A stretch of DNA of 64,000 bases from Sandarakinorhabdus sp. AAP62. GTDB taxonomy: Bacteria; Pseudomonadota; Alphaproteobacteria; Sphingomonadales; Sphingomonadaceae. The translations under genes and the position numbers were made by a program. The stretch's first letter is position 1. Each line of letters opens with the position of its first letter. Below are positions 16,870 to 24,867 of this stretch, piece by piece. Under the pieces are notes generated by a model, which searched no databases, had not been told where the DNA came from, and saw only the letters and a list, made by a program, of their open reading frames with translations. Where the stretch lies: NCBI RefSeq assembly GCF_000331225.1, contig NZ_ANFY01000007.1, positions 1-64,000 of the forward strand, given 5' to 3'.

Positions 16870-18905
16870 GCTATCGCCTTGGAGTTGATGTCGGTGGGAC
16901 CTTCACCGATCTGATCGTCATTGACGAAGCCACGGGCCGCGCCGTGCGCGACAAGGTGCCATCAACCCCGCATGATCCGTCCGAAGCGGTGATCGCCGGC
17001 GCCCGCCAGCTGTGCGAGAAGGCCGGGATTTCGGCGGCTGACCTTTCACTGTTCCTGCACGGCACCACGGTCGCCACCAATGCCGTGCTGGAGCACAAGA
17101 TCGCCCGCGTCGGCCTGATCGTCACCGAAGGCTATCGCCACATCTTGCAGATCGCCCGCAGCCTCGTGCCGGGCGGCCTCGCTGCCTGGATCGTCTGGCC
17201 CAAGCCCACCCCGATGGCACCGCTGGAAGCCACGATCGAAGCCCCGGAACGCATCGGCGCCGATGGTGCGATCGTGCGCCCGCTCGATGAAGCCGCGCTG
17301 CGCAAGAACCTCAAGCAGCTGGCTGACGAGAAGGTGGAGGCCATCACCATCTGCCTGATCAACAGCTACATGAACGACGCGCACGAACGACGCGTCGCCG
17401 CAATCTGTGCCGAGGAACTGCCCGGCATCCCGGTCTCGCTGTCGGCCGACATCCTGCCCGAAATGCAGGAGTATGAGCGGGCGCTGACCACTGTGGCCAA
17501 CAGCGCCGTGCGACCGACCGTGTCGCGCTATGTCGGCAATCTGGAAGCCGCGCTCAACGATTGGGGCACGCCGGCCAAACTCTCCCTGCTGCGTTCCGAT
17601 GGCGGGCTGATGTCGGCCGAAAAGAGCCGCACCGCGCCGGTGAACCTGCTGATGTCCGGCCCGGCCGGCGGCGTGGCGGGCGCCGTGTGGATCGCCAAGA
17701 ATGCCGGGCTGCCCAACGTGCTGACGCTCGACATGGGCGGCACCTCCACCGATGTCGCCCTGATCGAGGATTATCAGGCCCGCCTGCGCCGCGAAACCAG
17801 CGTGGGGCACCTCACGGTGCGCGCCTCCTCGCTCGACGTTAAGACAGTGGGCGCCGGCGGCGGCTCGATCGCTTCGGTGCCCGAACTTACCAAGGCGCTG
17901 CGCGTCGGCCCGCAATCCGCCGGTGCCGTGCCCGGCCCGGCCGCTTATGGCCGCGGCGGCGAACTGCCGACGGTGACCGATGCCAATGTGGTGCTCGGCT
18001 ATCTGCCCGAAAACCTGCTCGGCGGCGCGTTCAAGCTCGACCGCGAAGCCTCCAGGCGCGCCGTGCAGACCGTGGCCGATGCGCTGGGCCTTTCGTTGCT
18101 GGAAGCCGCCGCCGGCATCATCGCCATCGTCAACGAAACCATGTTTGGCGCGCTGCGGCTGGTTTCGGTGCAGCAGGGTTATGACCCGCGCGATTTCGCG
18201 CTGATGGCCTTTGGGGGCGCTGGCCCGCTGCATGGCAATGCCATGGGCATGCTGATGGGATCGTGGCCGGTGGTCATTCCGCCCTCGCCCGGCGTTCTGT
18301 GCGCCTATGGCGATGCCACCACCCGCCTGCGCATTGATGCCCAGCGCAGCTTCAACAAATTGGTGACGCAGACCAATGATGCCGAGGTTGGCGCGGTGAT
18401 CGAGGAGCTGATTGCCCAGACCAGCGCCGAACTGGCCGCCGAGGGCGTTACCGCCAGCGATATCGAGATCCGCGTCGAGATCGACGTGCGCTATGCCGGC
18501 CAGGCCTTCGAGGTACCGCTCTTCTCACCGCCCGGCTCCACCATCGCCAGCCTCGCCGCACGCTTCGATGCCGAGCACAAGCGGCTGTTCACCTTCAACC
18601 TCCGTGTGCCGCAGGAACTGGTCAACATCCGCGTCGTCGCGCTGGGCAAGGCCGCCAATGTGTCGGCCGAACGCATCGCCAGGGGTGATGGCAACCCCGC
18701 CTCCGCCCGCGTGCGCGATCATGAAGTGTGGATGGACGGCCAGGCCCGCGCCGCCGGCATCTACGACCGCGCGAAGCTGCGCGCCGGCGATATCGTGGCG
18801 GGCCCGGCGGTGATCACCGAAATGGACTCCACCACCCTCGTCCACAATGGCCACATCGCCACCGTCGATGATTTCGGCAATCTGCTGATCACGCCGGAGG
18901 GGTGA
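16866..18905 (+). CDS. hyuA: Hydantoinase/oxoprolinase family subunit A
   Basis: The 679-residue protein is a member of the ASKHA-fold HyuA/oxoprolinase-A/ketone-carboxylase-beta family: LGVDVGGTFTDLIVID (phosphate loop), HGTTVATNAVLEHK, SLSADILPEMQEYERALTTV, LTLDMGGTSTDVALI and GAGGGSIA. It would use ATP to phosphorylate the substrate, opening a cyclic amide (hydantoin or 5-oxoproline type) or activating a ketone for carboxylation. The GTG start overlaps the lyase stop. The B subunit is 530 bases downstream, separated by a small SRPBCC gene. Which of the two chemistries applies cannot be decided from sequence alone. Confidence 0.88.
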   Translation: MSYRLGVDVGGTFTDLIVIDEATGRAVRDKVPSTPHDPSEAVIAGARQLCEKAGISAADLSLFLHGTTVATNAVLEHKIARVGLIVTEGYRHILQIARSLVPGGLAAWIVWPKPTPMAPLEATIEAPERIGADGAIVRPLDEAALRKNLKQLADEKVEAITICLINSYMNDAHERRVAAICAEELPGIPVSLSADILPEMQEYERALTTVANSAVRPTVSRYVGNLEAALNDWGTPAKLSLLRSDGGLMSAEKSRTAPVNLLMSGPAGGVAGAVWIAKNAGLPNVLTLDMGGTSTDVALIEDYQARLRRETSVGHLTVRASSLDVKTVGAGGGSIASVPELTKALRVGPQSAGAVPGPAAYGRGGELPTVTDANVVLGYLPENLLGGAFKLDREASRRAVQTVADALGLSLLEAAAGIIAIVNETMFGALRLVSVQQGYDPRDFALMAFGGAGPLHGNAMGMLMGSWPVVIPPSPGVLCAYGDATTRLRIDAQRSFNKLVTQTNDAEVGAVIEELIAQTSAELAAEGVTASDIEIRVEIDVRYAGQAFEVPLFSPPGSTIASLAARFDAEHKRLFTFNLRVPQELVNIRVVALGKAANVSAERIARGDGNPASARVRDHEVWMDGQARAAGIYDRAKLRAGDIVAGPAVITEMDSTTLVHNGHIATVDDFGNLLITPEG

Positions 18906-19420
18906 TGCGCGCCATCGCCCTTGCCTTGCTGCTCGCCGCCGCACCGGCCGGCGCCGCTGTCACCAGCAGCGCGCCCGATGGCTTCGTCTCGCGCAGCGAA
19001 GCGGTGGTGCCGCAGCCGCCGGCCGCGATGTGGGCGGCGCTGGTCAACTGGGGCGCCTGGTGGGACCCGGCGCACAGCTACAGCGGCAAGCCGGGTGTGC
19101 TGACGCTGGAAATCAAGCCCGGCGGGCTGCTCCATGAACAATGGCCGGGCGGCAATGTCTGGCATGCCCAGGTCGTCAATGCGCTGCCGCCGGCATTGCT
19201 GCGCCTGCAGGGCGGCTTTGGCCCGCTGCAGGCGCTGCCGGTCAACGCTGTTCTGGATTTCACCCTGAAACCCGAAGGCAGCGGCACCCGCCTGACCATG
19301 ACCTACCGCGTTGCCGGCTCGTCAGCATCGAAGCTCGACACGCTGGCTGCCCCGGTCGACGCCGTGATGAGCGCCGGCTTCGCCCGGCTCGTGAATTTTG
19401 CCACCACTGGCAAGCCCTGA
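18905..19420 (+). CDS. Exported SRPBCC-fold protein
   Basis: The 171-residue product has a signal peptide (MRAIALALLLAAAPAGAA) and then a START/Bet v 1-like ligand-binding domain: FVSRSEAVVPQPPAAMWAAL, WWDPAHSYSG, LHEQWPGGNVWHAQVV and a long C-terminal helix. It probably binds a hydrophobic small molecule in the periplasm. The ATG overlaps the hyuA stop by one base (TGATG). The gene is placed between hyuA and hyuB, whose products normally form one enzyme, so it belongs to the same transcript; a role in substrate carriage is a guess. Confidence 0.7.
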   Translation: MRAIALALLLAAAPAGAAVTSSAPDGFVSRSEAVVPQPPAAMWAALVNWGAWWDPAHSYSGKPGVLTLEIKPGGLLHEQWPGGNVWHAQVVNALPPALLRLQGGFGPLQALPVNAVLDFTLKPEGSGTRLTMTYRVAGSSASKLDTLAAPVDAVMSAGFARLVNFATTGKP

Positions 19421-19432
19421 AGGACCCTCCAT

Positions 19433-21325
19433 ATGCCCGCCCGCATCATCGAGACCAATCCGCGCCCGTTCGAGTCCAGGGCCATCGATCCGGTCACGCT
19501 CGACATCATCGAGAATGCGCTGCGCAACGCCCGCATCGAGATGGACGCCACGCTGGTGCGCACCGCCATGTCGCCCGGCATCCGCGAGCAGGGCGACGCC
19601 TTCCCGATGATCGCCAACCCGGCGGGCAAGATGATCGTCGGCCAGTTCGGCAGCTTCATCGATGGCTTCCTGAAGGGCTGGGACGGCAGCATCGAGGAAG
19701 GCGACATGATCTTCCTGTCTGACCCCTACAGCTGCGAGGGCGCCATCAGCCATAGCAACGACTGGCTGGTGCTGCTGCCGGTCTATCGCTCCGGGCGCCT
19801 GGTGGCCTGGACCGCCATGTTTGGCCACCAGAGCGATATCGGCGGCAAGGTCGCCGGCTCGATGCCGATCGATGCCCGCGCCATCTTCGAGGAAGGCGTG
19901 CGCATCCCGCCGGTGAAGATCTGGCGCAAGGGCGAGTATAACGAAGATCTGATCAAGCTGGTGATGCACCAGACCCGCAAGCCGGACTGGTGCGCGGCCG
20001 ATCTGAATGCGCTGATCGCCTCGTGCCGGGTGGCGGCGCGGCGCATCGACGAGATGTGCGGCCGCTTTGGCGAGGACGAAGTGGTGGCCGCCATGGACGC
20101 GCTGCTGGCCCGCAACCACCGTGCCATGAAGGCGCTGATCGCCTCGTCGGTGTCGACCGACCAGGTGAGCTTTGAGGATTTCGTCTGCGACGACGGCGTG
20201 GGCTATGGCCCCTACAAGATCAAGTGCACGATGCAGCGCGTTGGCGACAAGGTGGTGCTGGATTTCGACGGCACCGATCCGCAGAGCGACGCCGCCATCA
20301 ATTTCTATCTCAACGAGAACATGTTCAAGATGTTCTTCGGCATCTACATGATCATGGTCTTCGATCCGCAGATCATGTTCAACGATGGCTTCTACGATCT
20401 GATCGAGGTGAAGATCCCGGAAGGCTCGCTGTTGAAGCCGCGCTATCCCGCCGCCTTGTCGGGCCGCACCCATGCGCTGGGCCGCATCTTCGATCTGCTC
20501 GGCGCACTGCTCGGCCAGCGTACGCCGGAATTCCTCTGCGCCGCCGGTTTCTCGTCCAGCCCGCACCTGATGTACTCCGGCCGCGATCAACGCCCCGGCA
20601 AGAACGGTGAATGGTTCCAGCTGTTCCAGATCGGCTTTGGCGGCATCCCCGGCAAGCCGTTCGGCGACGGGCCCGATGGCCACTCGCTGTGGCCGGGTTT
20701 CACCAACGTCCCCAACGAGTTTCTGGAACGCTATTTCCCGCTGCGCATCGAACGCTATGAGGCGCTGGCCGATACTGGCGGCGCCGGCAAGTTCCGCGGC
20801 GGCAATGGTATCCTGATGACCTATCGCTTCCTGTCGGCCGGCACGGTTTCGATCCACGATGATCGCTGGTTCACCTATCCGTGGGGCGTGAACGGCGGCG
20901 CGCCCGGCAGCCGCGCCCGCAAGATCCTCGAAAAGGCCGATGGCACCCAGACCATTGTTGCCAACAAGCTCGACAGCCTCGATGTCGAAGCCGGTGATCA
21001 GCTGCACTTCATCACCTGGGGTGGCGGCGGCTGGGGCAACCCGCTGGAGCGTGATCCGGCGCTGGTGGGCCTGGAAATCCGCCAGGGGCTGGTGAGTGCG
21101 GCCGGTGCCCGCGCCTATGGTGTCGTCGCGGATGGCCATGGCGTGGTGGACGCGGCTGCAACGGCTGCCCTGCGCGCCGAACTGGCGGCGGCCCAGCCGG
21201 CACAAGCGGTGATCTTCAATCGCGGTGGCACCGTCGAGGAATTGCGCGCGGCCTGCGAAGCCGAAACCGGCCTGCCGGCGCCCAAGCCGCCCGTGTGGCA
21301 CCACATGGCCATCGCGGCCGAATAA
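19433..21325 (+). CDS. hyuB: Hydantoinase/oxoprolinase family subunit B
   Basis: The 630-residue partner of HyuA has the full HyuB/oxoprolinase-B architecture: DPVTLDIIENALRNARIEMD near the start, REQGDAFPMI, MIFLSDPYSCEGAISHSNDW, MFGHQSDIGGKVAGSMP with the metal-binding His-x-x-Asp pattern, VLDFDGTDPQSDAAIN, and the late ERYFPLRIERYEALADTGGAGKFRG. It carries the ring-opening or carboxylation site. AAGGACC precedes the ATG closely. It is followed by the CoA-transferase gene 11 bases later, so one operon runs from the lyase to that gene. Confidence 0.88.
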   Translation: MPARIIETNPRPFESRAIDPVTLDIIENALRNARIEMDATLVRTAMSPGIREQGDAFPMIANPAGKMIVGQFGSFIDGFLKGWDGSIEEGDMIFLSDPYSCEGAISHSNDWLVLLPVYRSGRLVAWTAMFGHQSDIGGKVAGSMPIDARAIFEEGVRIPPVKIWRKGEYNEDLIKLVMHQTRKPDWCAADLNALIASCRVAARRIDEMCGRFGEDEVVAAMDALLARNHRAMKALIASSVSTDQVSFEDFVCDDGVGYGPYKIKCTMQRVGDKVVLDFDGTDPQSDAAINFYLNENMFKMFFGIYMIMVFDPQIMFNDGFYDLIEVKIPEGSLLKPRYPAALSGRTHALGRIFDLLGALLGQRTPEFLCAAGFSSSPHLMYSGRDQRPGKNGEWFQLFQIGFGGIPGKPFGDGPDGHSLWPGFTNVPNEFLERYFPLRIERYEALADTGGAGKFRGGNGILMTYRFLSAGTVSIHDDRWFTYPWGVNGGAPGSRARKILEKADGTQTIVANKLDSLDVEAGDQLHFITWGGGGWGNPLERDPALVGLEIRQGLVSAAGARAYGVVADGHGVVDAAATAALRAELAAAQPAQAVIFNRGGTVEELRAACEAETGLPAPKPPVWHHMAIAAE

Positions 21326-21336
21326 GGACGCCAGCG

Positions 21337-22548
21337 ATGAATATCGAAGCCACCGGGCCGCTTGCCGGCATCAAAGTCGTGGAAATGGGCCAGCTGATTG
21401 CCGGGCCATTTTGCGGACAATTGCTGGGCGACATGGGCGCCGACGTGATCAAGCTGGAGCCGCCCGGCGAAGTCGGAAAGGGTGGGGGTGACCCAATGCG
21501 CGTCTGGGGCCGCGGCGATTTCCCGCTGTGGTGGGAAGTTGTCGCCCGCAACAAGCGCGCCGTATCCTGCAACCTGCGCCTTCCCGAAGGCCAGGCGCTG
21601 GCCCGCAGCCTGATTGCCAAGGCCGATATCCTGATCGAGAATTTCCGCCCCGGCACGCTGGAAAAGTGGGGCCTCTCACCTGAAACGCTGCTGGCCGCAA
21701 ACCCTGGCCTGATCATCGTGCGTGTATCGGGCTATGGCCAGTCTGGCCCCTATTCGGAACGCGCCGGCTTTGGCGGCATCGGCGAAGCCATGGGCGGCTG
21801 GCGGGCGATTGTCGGCGATCCTGACCGCCCGGCGAGCCGCATGGGCGTCTCGATCGGCGACACGCTGGCAGCAACCTATGGCGCGATGGGCGCGCTGGCG
21901 GCGCTCAATCACCGCCACGCCACGGGCAAGGGCCAGGTGGTCGATTCCGCCCTGTATGAAGCCGTGCTGCAGGTGATGGAATCGCTGGTGCCGGAATATG
22001 TTGCATCTGGCTATGTGCGCGAACGCTCAGGCTCCGTGCTGCCCGGCATTGCACCGTCCAACGTCTATCCCTGCAAGGACGGTGAGTATCTGATCGGCGC
22101 CAATCAGGACACGGTGTTCGGCCGCCTGTGCGAAGCCATGGGCCGCCCGGAACTGGCAAGGGACCCGCGCTATGTGAACCATGTCGCGCGCGGCAAGCAT
22201 CAGGAAGAGCTGGACAATCTGATCGGCGAATGGACCAGGACACTGACCATCGACGAACTGGAAGCCAAGATGGTGGCCGCCGGCGTGCCCGCCGGCAGAT
22301 TGTACCGCCCGGCCGACATGCTGGCCGATCCGCATTTCCAGGCGCGCGAGGCCATCATCGGCGTGCCGCACCCGCGCTGGGGCGAAGTGAAGATGCAGAA
22401 TGTCTTCCCCAAGCTGTCGGCCACGCCCGGCAATGTTCGCCGCCGCGCGCCCGAAACCATCGGGCAGGACAATGACGCGGTTTACGGCGAAATGCTGGGG
22501 CTGGACGCCGCCGCGCTGGCCGACCTGAAGGCGCGCAATATCATCTGA
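21337..22548 (+). CDS. CaiB/BaiF-family CoA-transferase
   Basis: The 403-residue enzyme is a type III CoA-transferase: GIKVVEMGQLIAGPFCGQLL, ADVIKLEPP, RNKRAVSCNLR, ADILIENFRPGTLEKWGL and SGYGQSGPYSERAGF. The position corresponding to the catalytic Asp of formyl-CoA transferase lies in the GVSIGDTLAATYG segment, where the Asp is present. It would load a carboxylate made by the upstream enzymes with CoA from a donor such as succinyl-CoA, giving the substrate for the HMG-CoA-lyase-like enzyme. It ends the operon; its last 8 bases overlap the convergent transporter gene. Confidence 0.87.
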   Translation: MNIEATGPLAGIKVVEMGQLIAGPFCGQLLGDMGADVIKLEPPGEVGKGGGDPMRVWGRGDFPLWWEVVARNKRAVSCNLRLPEGQALARSLIAKADILIENFRPGTLEKWGLSPETLLAANPGLIIVRVSGYGQSGPYSERAGFGGIGEAMGGWRAIVGDPDRPASRMGVSIGDTLAATYGAMGALAALNHRHATGKGQVVDSALYEAVLQVMESLVPEYVASGYVRERSGSVLPGIAPSNVYPCKDGEYLIGANQDTVFGRLCEAMGRPELARDPRYVNHVARGKHQEELDNLIGEWTRTLTIDELEAKMVAAGVPAGRLYRPADMLADPHFQAREAIIGVPHPRWGEVKMQNVFPKLSATPGNVRRRAPETIGQDNDAVYGEMLGLDAAALADLKARNII

Positions 22549-23128
22549 ACAGCTGCGGCCATACGGCCACAAGTGCTGCCACCCCCACAGCGGCCAGCAG
22601 CACCGCCGCGCCGATGCGCACCGCCTTCAAAGGCACGCGCGCCAGCAATTTGTCGCCCAGCAGCACGGCCGGCACATTGGCCATCAACATGCCCAGCGTG
22701 GTGCCGATGGTGACGGCCAGCACATCATGATAGCGCGCGCCTAGTCCGATGGTGGCGATCTGCGTCTTGTCGCCGATTTCCGCCATGAAAAAGGCCACGC
22801 TGGTTGCCGCGAACGCCTGCGCGCTGCTGGCCACGGAGGGCAACTCGTCCATCTTGTCAGGCACGAGGGTCCACGCCGCCATGGCGATGAAGCCCAGCGC
22901 CACCGCCAGTTGAAACCACGGTCCGTCAAGCCAACCCGCGAGCGCTGCACCGGCCCAGGCGGCCAGCGCATGATTGGCCAGGGTTGCCACCAATATGCCG
23001 GCAATCACGGCGCCCGGCTGGCGAAACCGCGCGCTGAGCAGCAGCGCCAGCAGCATGGTCTTGTCGCCAATCTCGGCAAGCGCAACGACGCCGGTGGCGG
23101 TGGCGATGATGGCAAGACTGCTGGTCAC
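22541..23128 (-). CDS. TMEM165/GDT1 (UPF0016) family cation transporter
   Basis: The inner-membrane protein of about 195 residues has six predicted helices in two related halves, each with the family signature E-x-G-D-K-T: VALAEIGDKTMLL and FFMAEIGDKTQIA. These acidic clusters bind Mn2+ or Ca2+, and bacterial members (MneA-type) export manganese. The GTG at 23128 is chosen because translation from there starts directly into the first helix; longer frames up to 23254 add a non-membrane leader of low plausibility. I see no yybP-ykoY-like manganese riboswitch in the upstream sequence. Confidence 0.8.
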   Translation of the reverse strand: MTSSLAIIATATGVVALAEIGDKTMLLALLLSARFRQPGAVIAGILVATLANHALAAWAGAALAGWLDGPWFQLAVALGFIAMAAWTLVPDKMDELPSVASSAQAFAATSVAFFMAEIGDKTQIATIGLGARYHDVLAVTIGTTLGMLMANVPAVLLGDKLLARVPLKAVRIGAAVLLAAVGVAALVAVWPQLFR

Positions 23129-23205
23129 CGCGCCGGCATAGGCTCCCAGCGGGGCGATGCAAGCTGCCTCTTGCGCCCGCCGTCCATCAGGCAGACAATG
23201 AAGCC

Positions 23206-24132
23206 ATGCCCCTGTTTCCCCTTTTGCTGGCGGCTGCTGCTGCCAGCGTGACACCGCCAGCCATTGCCGTGCCCGGCCAGCCCCTGATCGCCCCGGCCAC
23301 CATCGACAATGGTCTCGAGATTATTGGCGATCCGCTCGAAGCCGAGCAGCTGAAAAAGCGCATGTTTGTCGATGTGAAGGTGAACGGCGTCGGCCCGCAC
23401 CGTTTCCTCGTCGATTCCGGCGCGGATCGCTCGGTGGTGAGCGATGGCCTGGCGACCCGGCTCAATCTGCCCGCCGGCGAATCGGTGCGGCTGCAGGGCA
23501 TGGCGGGCTCCGTCAGCGTCGGCACGGTCGAGGTGGCCATGCTGACCATCGGCAAATCCGAGATCGGGCCGATCACGGCGCCGGCGCTATCGGCCAAGCA
23601 TCTGGGTGCCGATGGCCTGATCGGCATCGACGCGCTGGCCGATCAGCGCCTGCTGCTGGATTTCGACAAGCGCACCATCACCGTGCAGGATTCGCGCAGC
23701 CCGTTTCTGGCCAGTGGTCAGGAAATCGTGGTCACCGCCCGCCGTCGCAAGGGCCAGCTGATCATCACCCAGGCATCGATCAACGATCGCGGCGTATCGG
23801 CCGTGATCGATACCGGCAGCGAAATCACCTTGGGCAACCGCGCCTTGCGCGAGCGCCTGTTTGGCAAGGGCCGGCCGGCCAAGATGATCGATATCGAGCT
23901 GATGTCGGTGACGGGCCAGGTGCTGAAGGCCGAAGCCATGGTTCTGAACAATGTGCGGGTCGGTGGCCTGATCCTCAACAATGTCGTGGTGGCCTTTGCC
24001 GATGCGCCGCCGTTCGCACTGTTCGGCCTGAGCAAGCAGCCGGCGATCTTCCTGGGATCCGATCTGCTGGCCAGTTTCCGCCGCGTTGCGCTGGATTTCG
24101 GCAACCGCAGGGTGCGCTTCACCATGAGGTGA
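23206..24132 (+). CDS. Exported retropepsin-like aspartyl protease
   Basis: The 308-residue protein has a signal peptide (MPLFPLLLAAAAASVTPPA) and two aspartyl-protease half-domains, each with the active Asp: FLVDSGADRSVV (Asp70) and AVIDTGSEITLG (Asp202). The flap- and loop-like segments GADGLIGIDAL and AIFLGSDLLASFRRVALDFG are typical of the tandem PF13650/PF13975 proteins common in alphaproteobacteria. It probably works in the periplasm on an unknown protein. Both aspartates are present in a single chain, so it can form one active site without dimerising. It stands alone. Confidence 0.82.
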   Translation: MPLFPLLLAAAAASVTPPAIAVPGQPLIAPATIDNGLEIIGDPLEAEQLKKRMFVDVKVNGVGPHRFLVDSGADRSVVSDGLATRLNLPAGESVRLQGMAGSVSVGTVEVAMLTIGKSEIGPITAPALSAKHLGADGLIGIDALADQRLLLDFDKRTITVQDSRSPFLASGQEIVVTARRRKGQLIITQASINDRGVSAVIDTGSEITLGNRALRERLFGKGRPAKMIDIELMSVTGQVLKAEAMVLNNVRVGGLILNNVVVAFADAPPFALFGLSKQPAIFLGSDLLASFRRVALDFGNRRVRFTMR

Positions 24133-24168
24133 AGATTGGGCGGTGAAGCGCTGCCCTGCCCGTCCGCC

Positions 24169-24867
24169 TCAATCCTGAAGCGTGTTGACCGCCAGCCGCT
24201 GGAACTGGCTCTGGCAACCGGCGTCAACCAGGGCCATGCCAAGGGCTTCGACATTGGTTGGTGCGGCCACCTGCTTGATGGTGAGTGTCACCGGCGCCTT
24301 GCCGCCCATGATCTTCAGTGCCCCTGCCTTGCCGGCCACTTCGGCGGGCAGATTGGCCAGCGCCTGGCCCGGGCCAAAGGTGAGCGAAGCCGTGGCGCCA
24401 TCTTCGCGCGTGATGTTGTAGGTCTGTGCGGCCGTCGTATCGGCCCGCCACAGGGCAATGTTTGCCGGATCGATGGCGCACACCGTGTCGGACTGGCGGG
24501 TATCCAGCGCCCACACGCCGGGCGGCGTCGGCGGGCCCTGATCCTGACCAGCCGATCGCACGGCCCCGATGCGGGCACGGCGGGCGGGCTTCTGCACCAG
24601 CAGATCGGAGAAGGCGACTTGCGCTGCTTCGGCGCTGGCCGCCGTCAGGCTGAAGGTGCCGGGGCCGGAGAAGCTGCGCGTGCCCTTGGCATCCAGCACC
24701 ACGATCGAATCGCCAGCCTTCAGCGTGACCGGCGCATCGGCAAGACGCTGGCCGGGCTTGAACTGGGCAGCAGAGGGGCCAGCGGCGCGCACCACCAGCG
24801 GGCCAGCCATGGCTGTGGTGGCGGCAAGCGCCAAAAATGCGGCTGCTATGGGCTTAATCGAGATCAT
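24169..24867 (-). CDS. Small exported FecR-like protein, last gene of the secretion operon
   Basis: The 232-residue protein has a signal peptide (MISIKPIAAAFLALAATTAMA) and then a beta-rich segment, FKPGQRLADAPVTLKAGDSI followed by RSFSGPGTFSL, that resembles the FecR domain found with CHASE2 cyclases. A WALDTRQSDTVCAIDP and a C-terminal Cys (DAGCQS) could form a disulfide. The ATG at 24867 lies inside the end of the cyclase gene (14-base overlap), so it is translationally coupled to it. By analogy it may sense the envelope and signal to the CHASE2 domain; this is inference. The function is otherwise unknown. Confidence 0.7.
   Translation of the reverse strand: MISIKPIAAAFLALAATTAMAGPLVVRAAGPSAAQFKPGQRLADAPVTLKAGDSIVVLDAKGTRSFSGPGTFSLTAASAEAAQVAFSDLLVQKPARRARIGAVRSAGQDQGPPTPPGVWALDTRQSDTVCAIDPANIALWRADTTAAQTYNITREDGATASLTFGPGQALANLPAEVAGKAGALKIMGGKAPVTLTIKQVAAPTNVEALGMALVDAGCQSQFQRLAVNTLQD

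Noticed and set aside
23129-23205. Manganese riboswitch upstream of the TMEM165-family gene
   Set aside because: The upstream sequence is too short and shows no yybP-ykoY-like paired elements.
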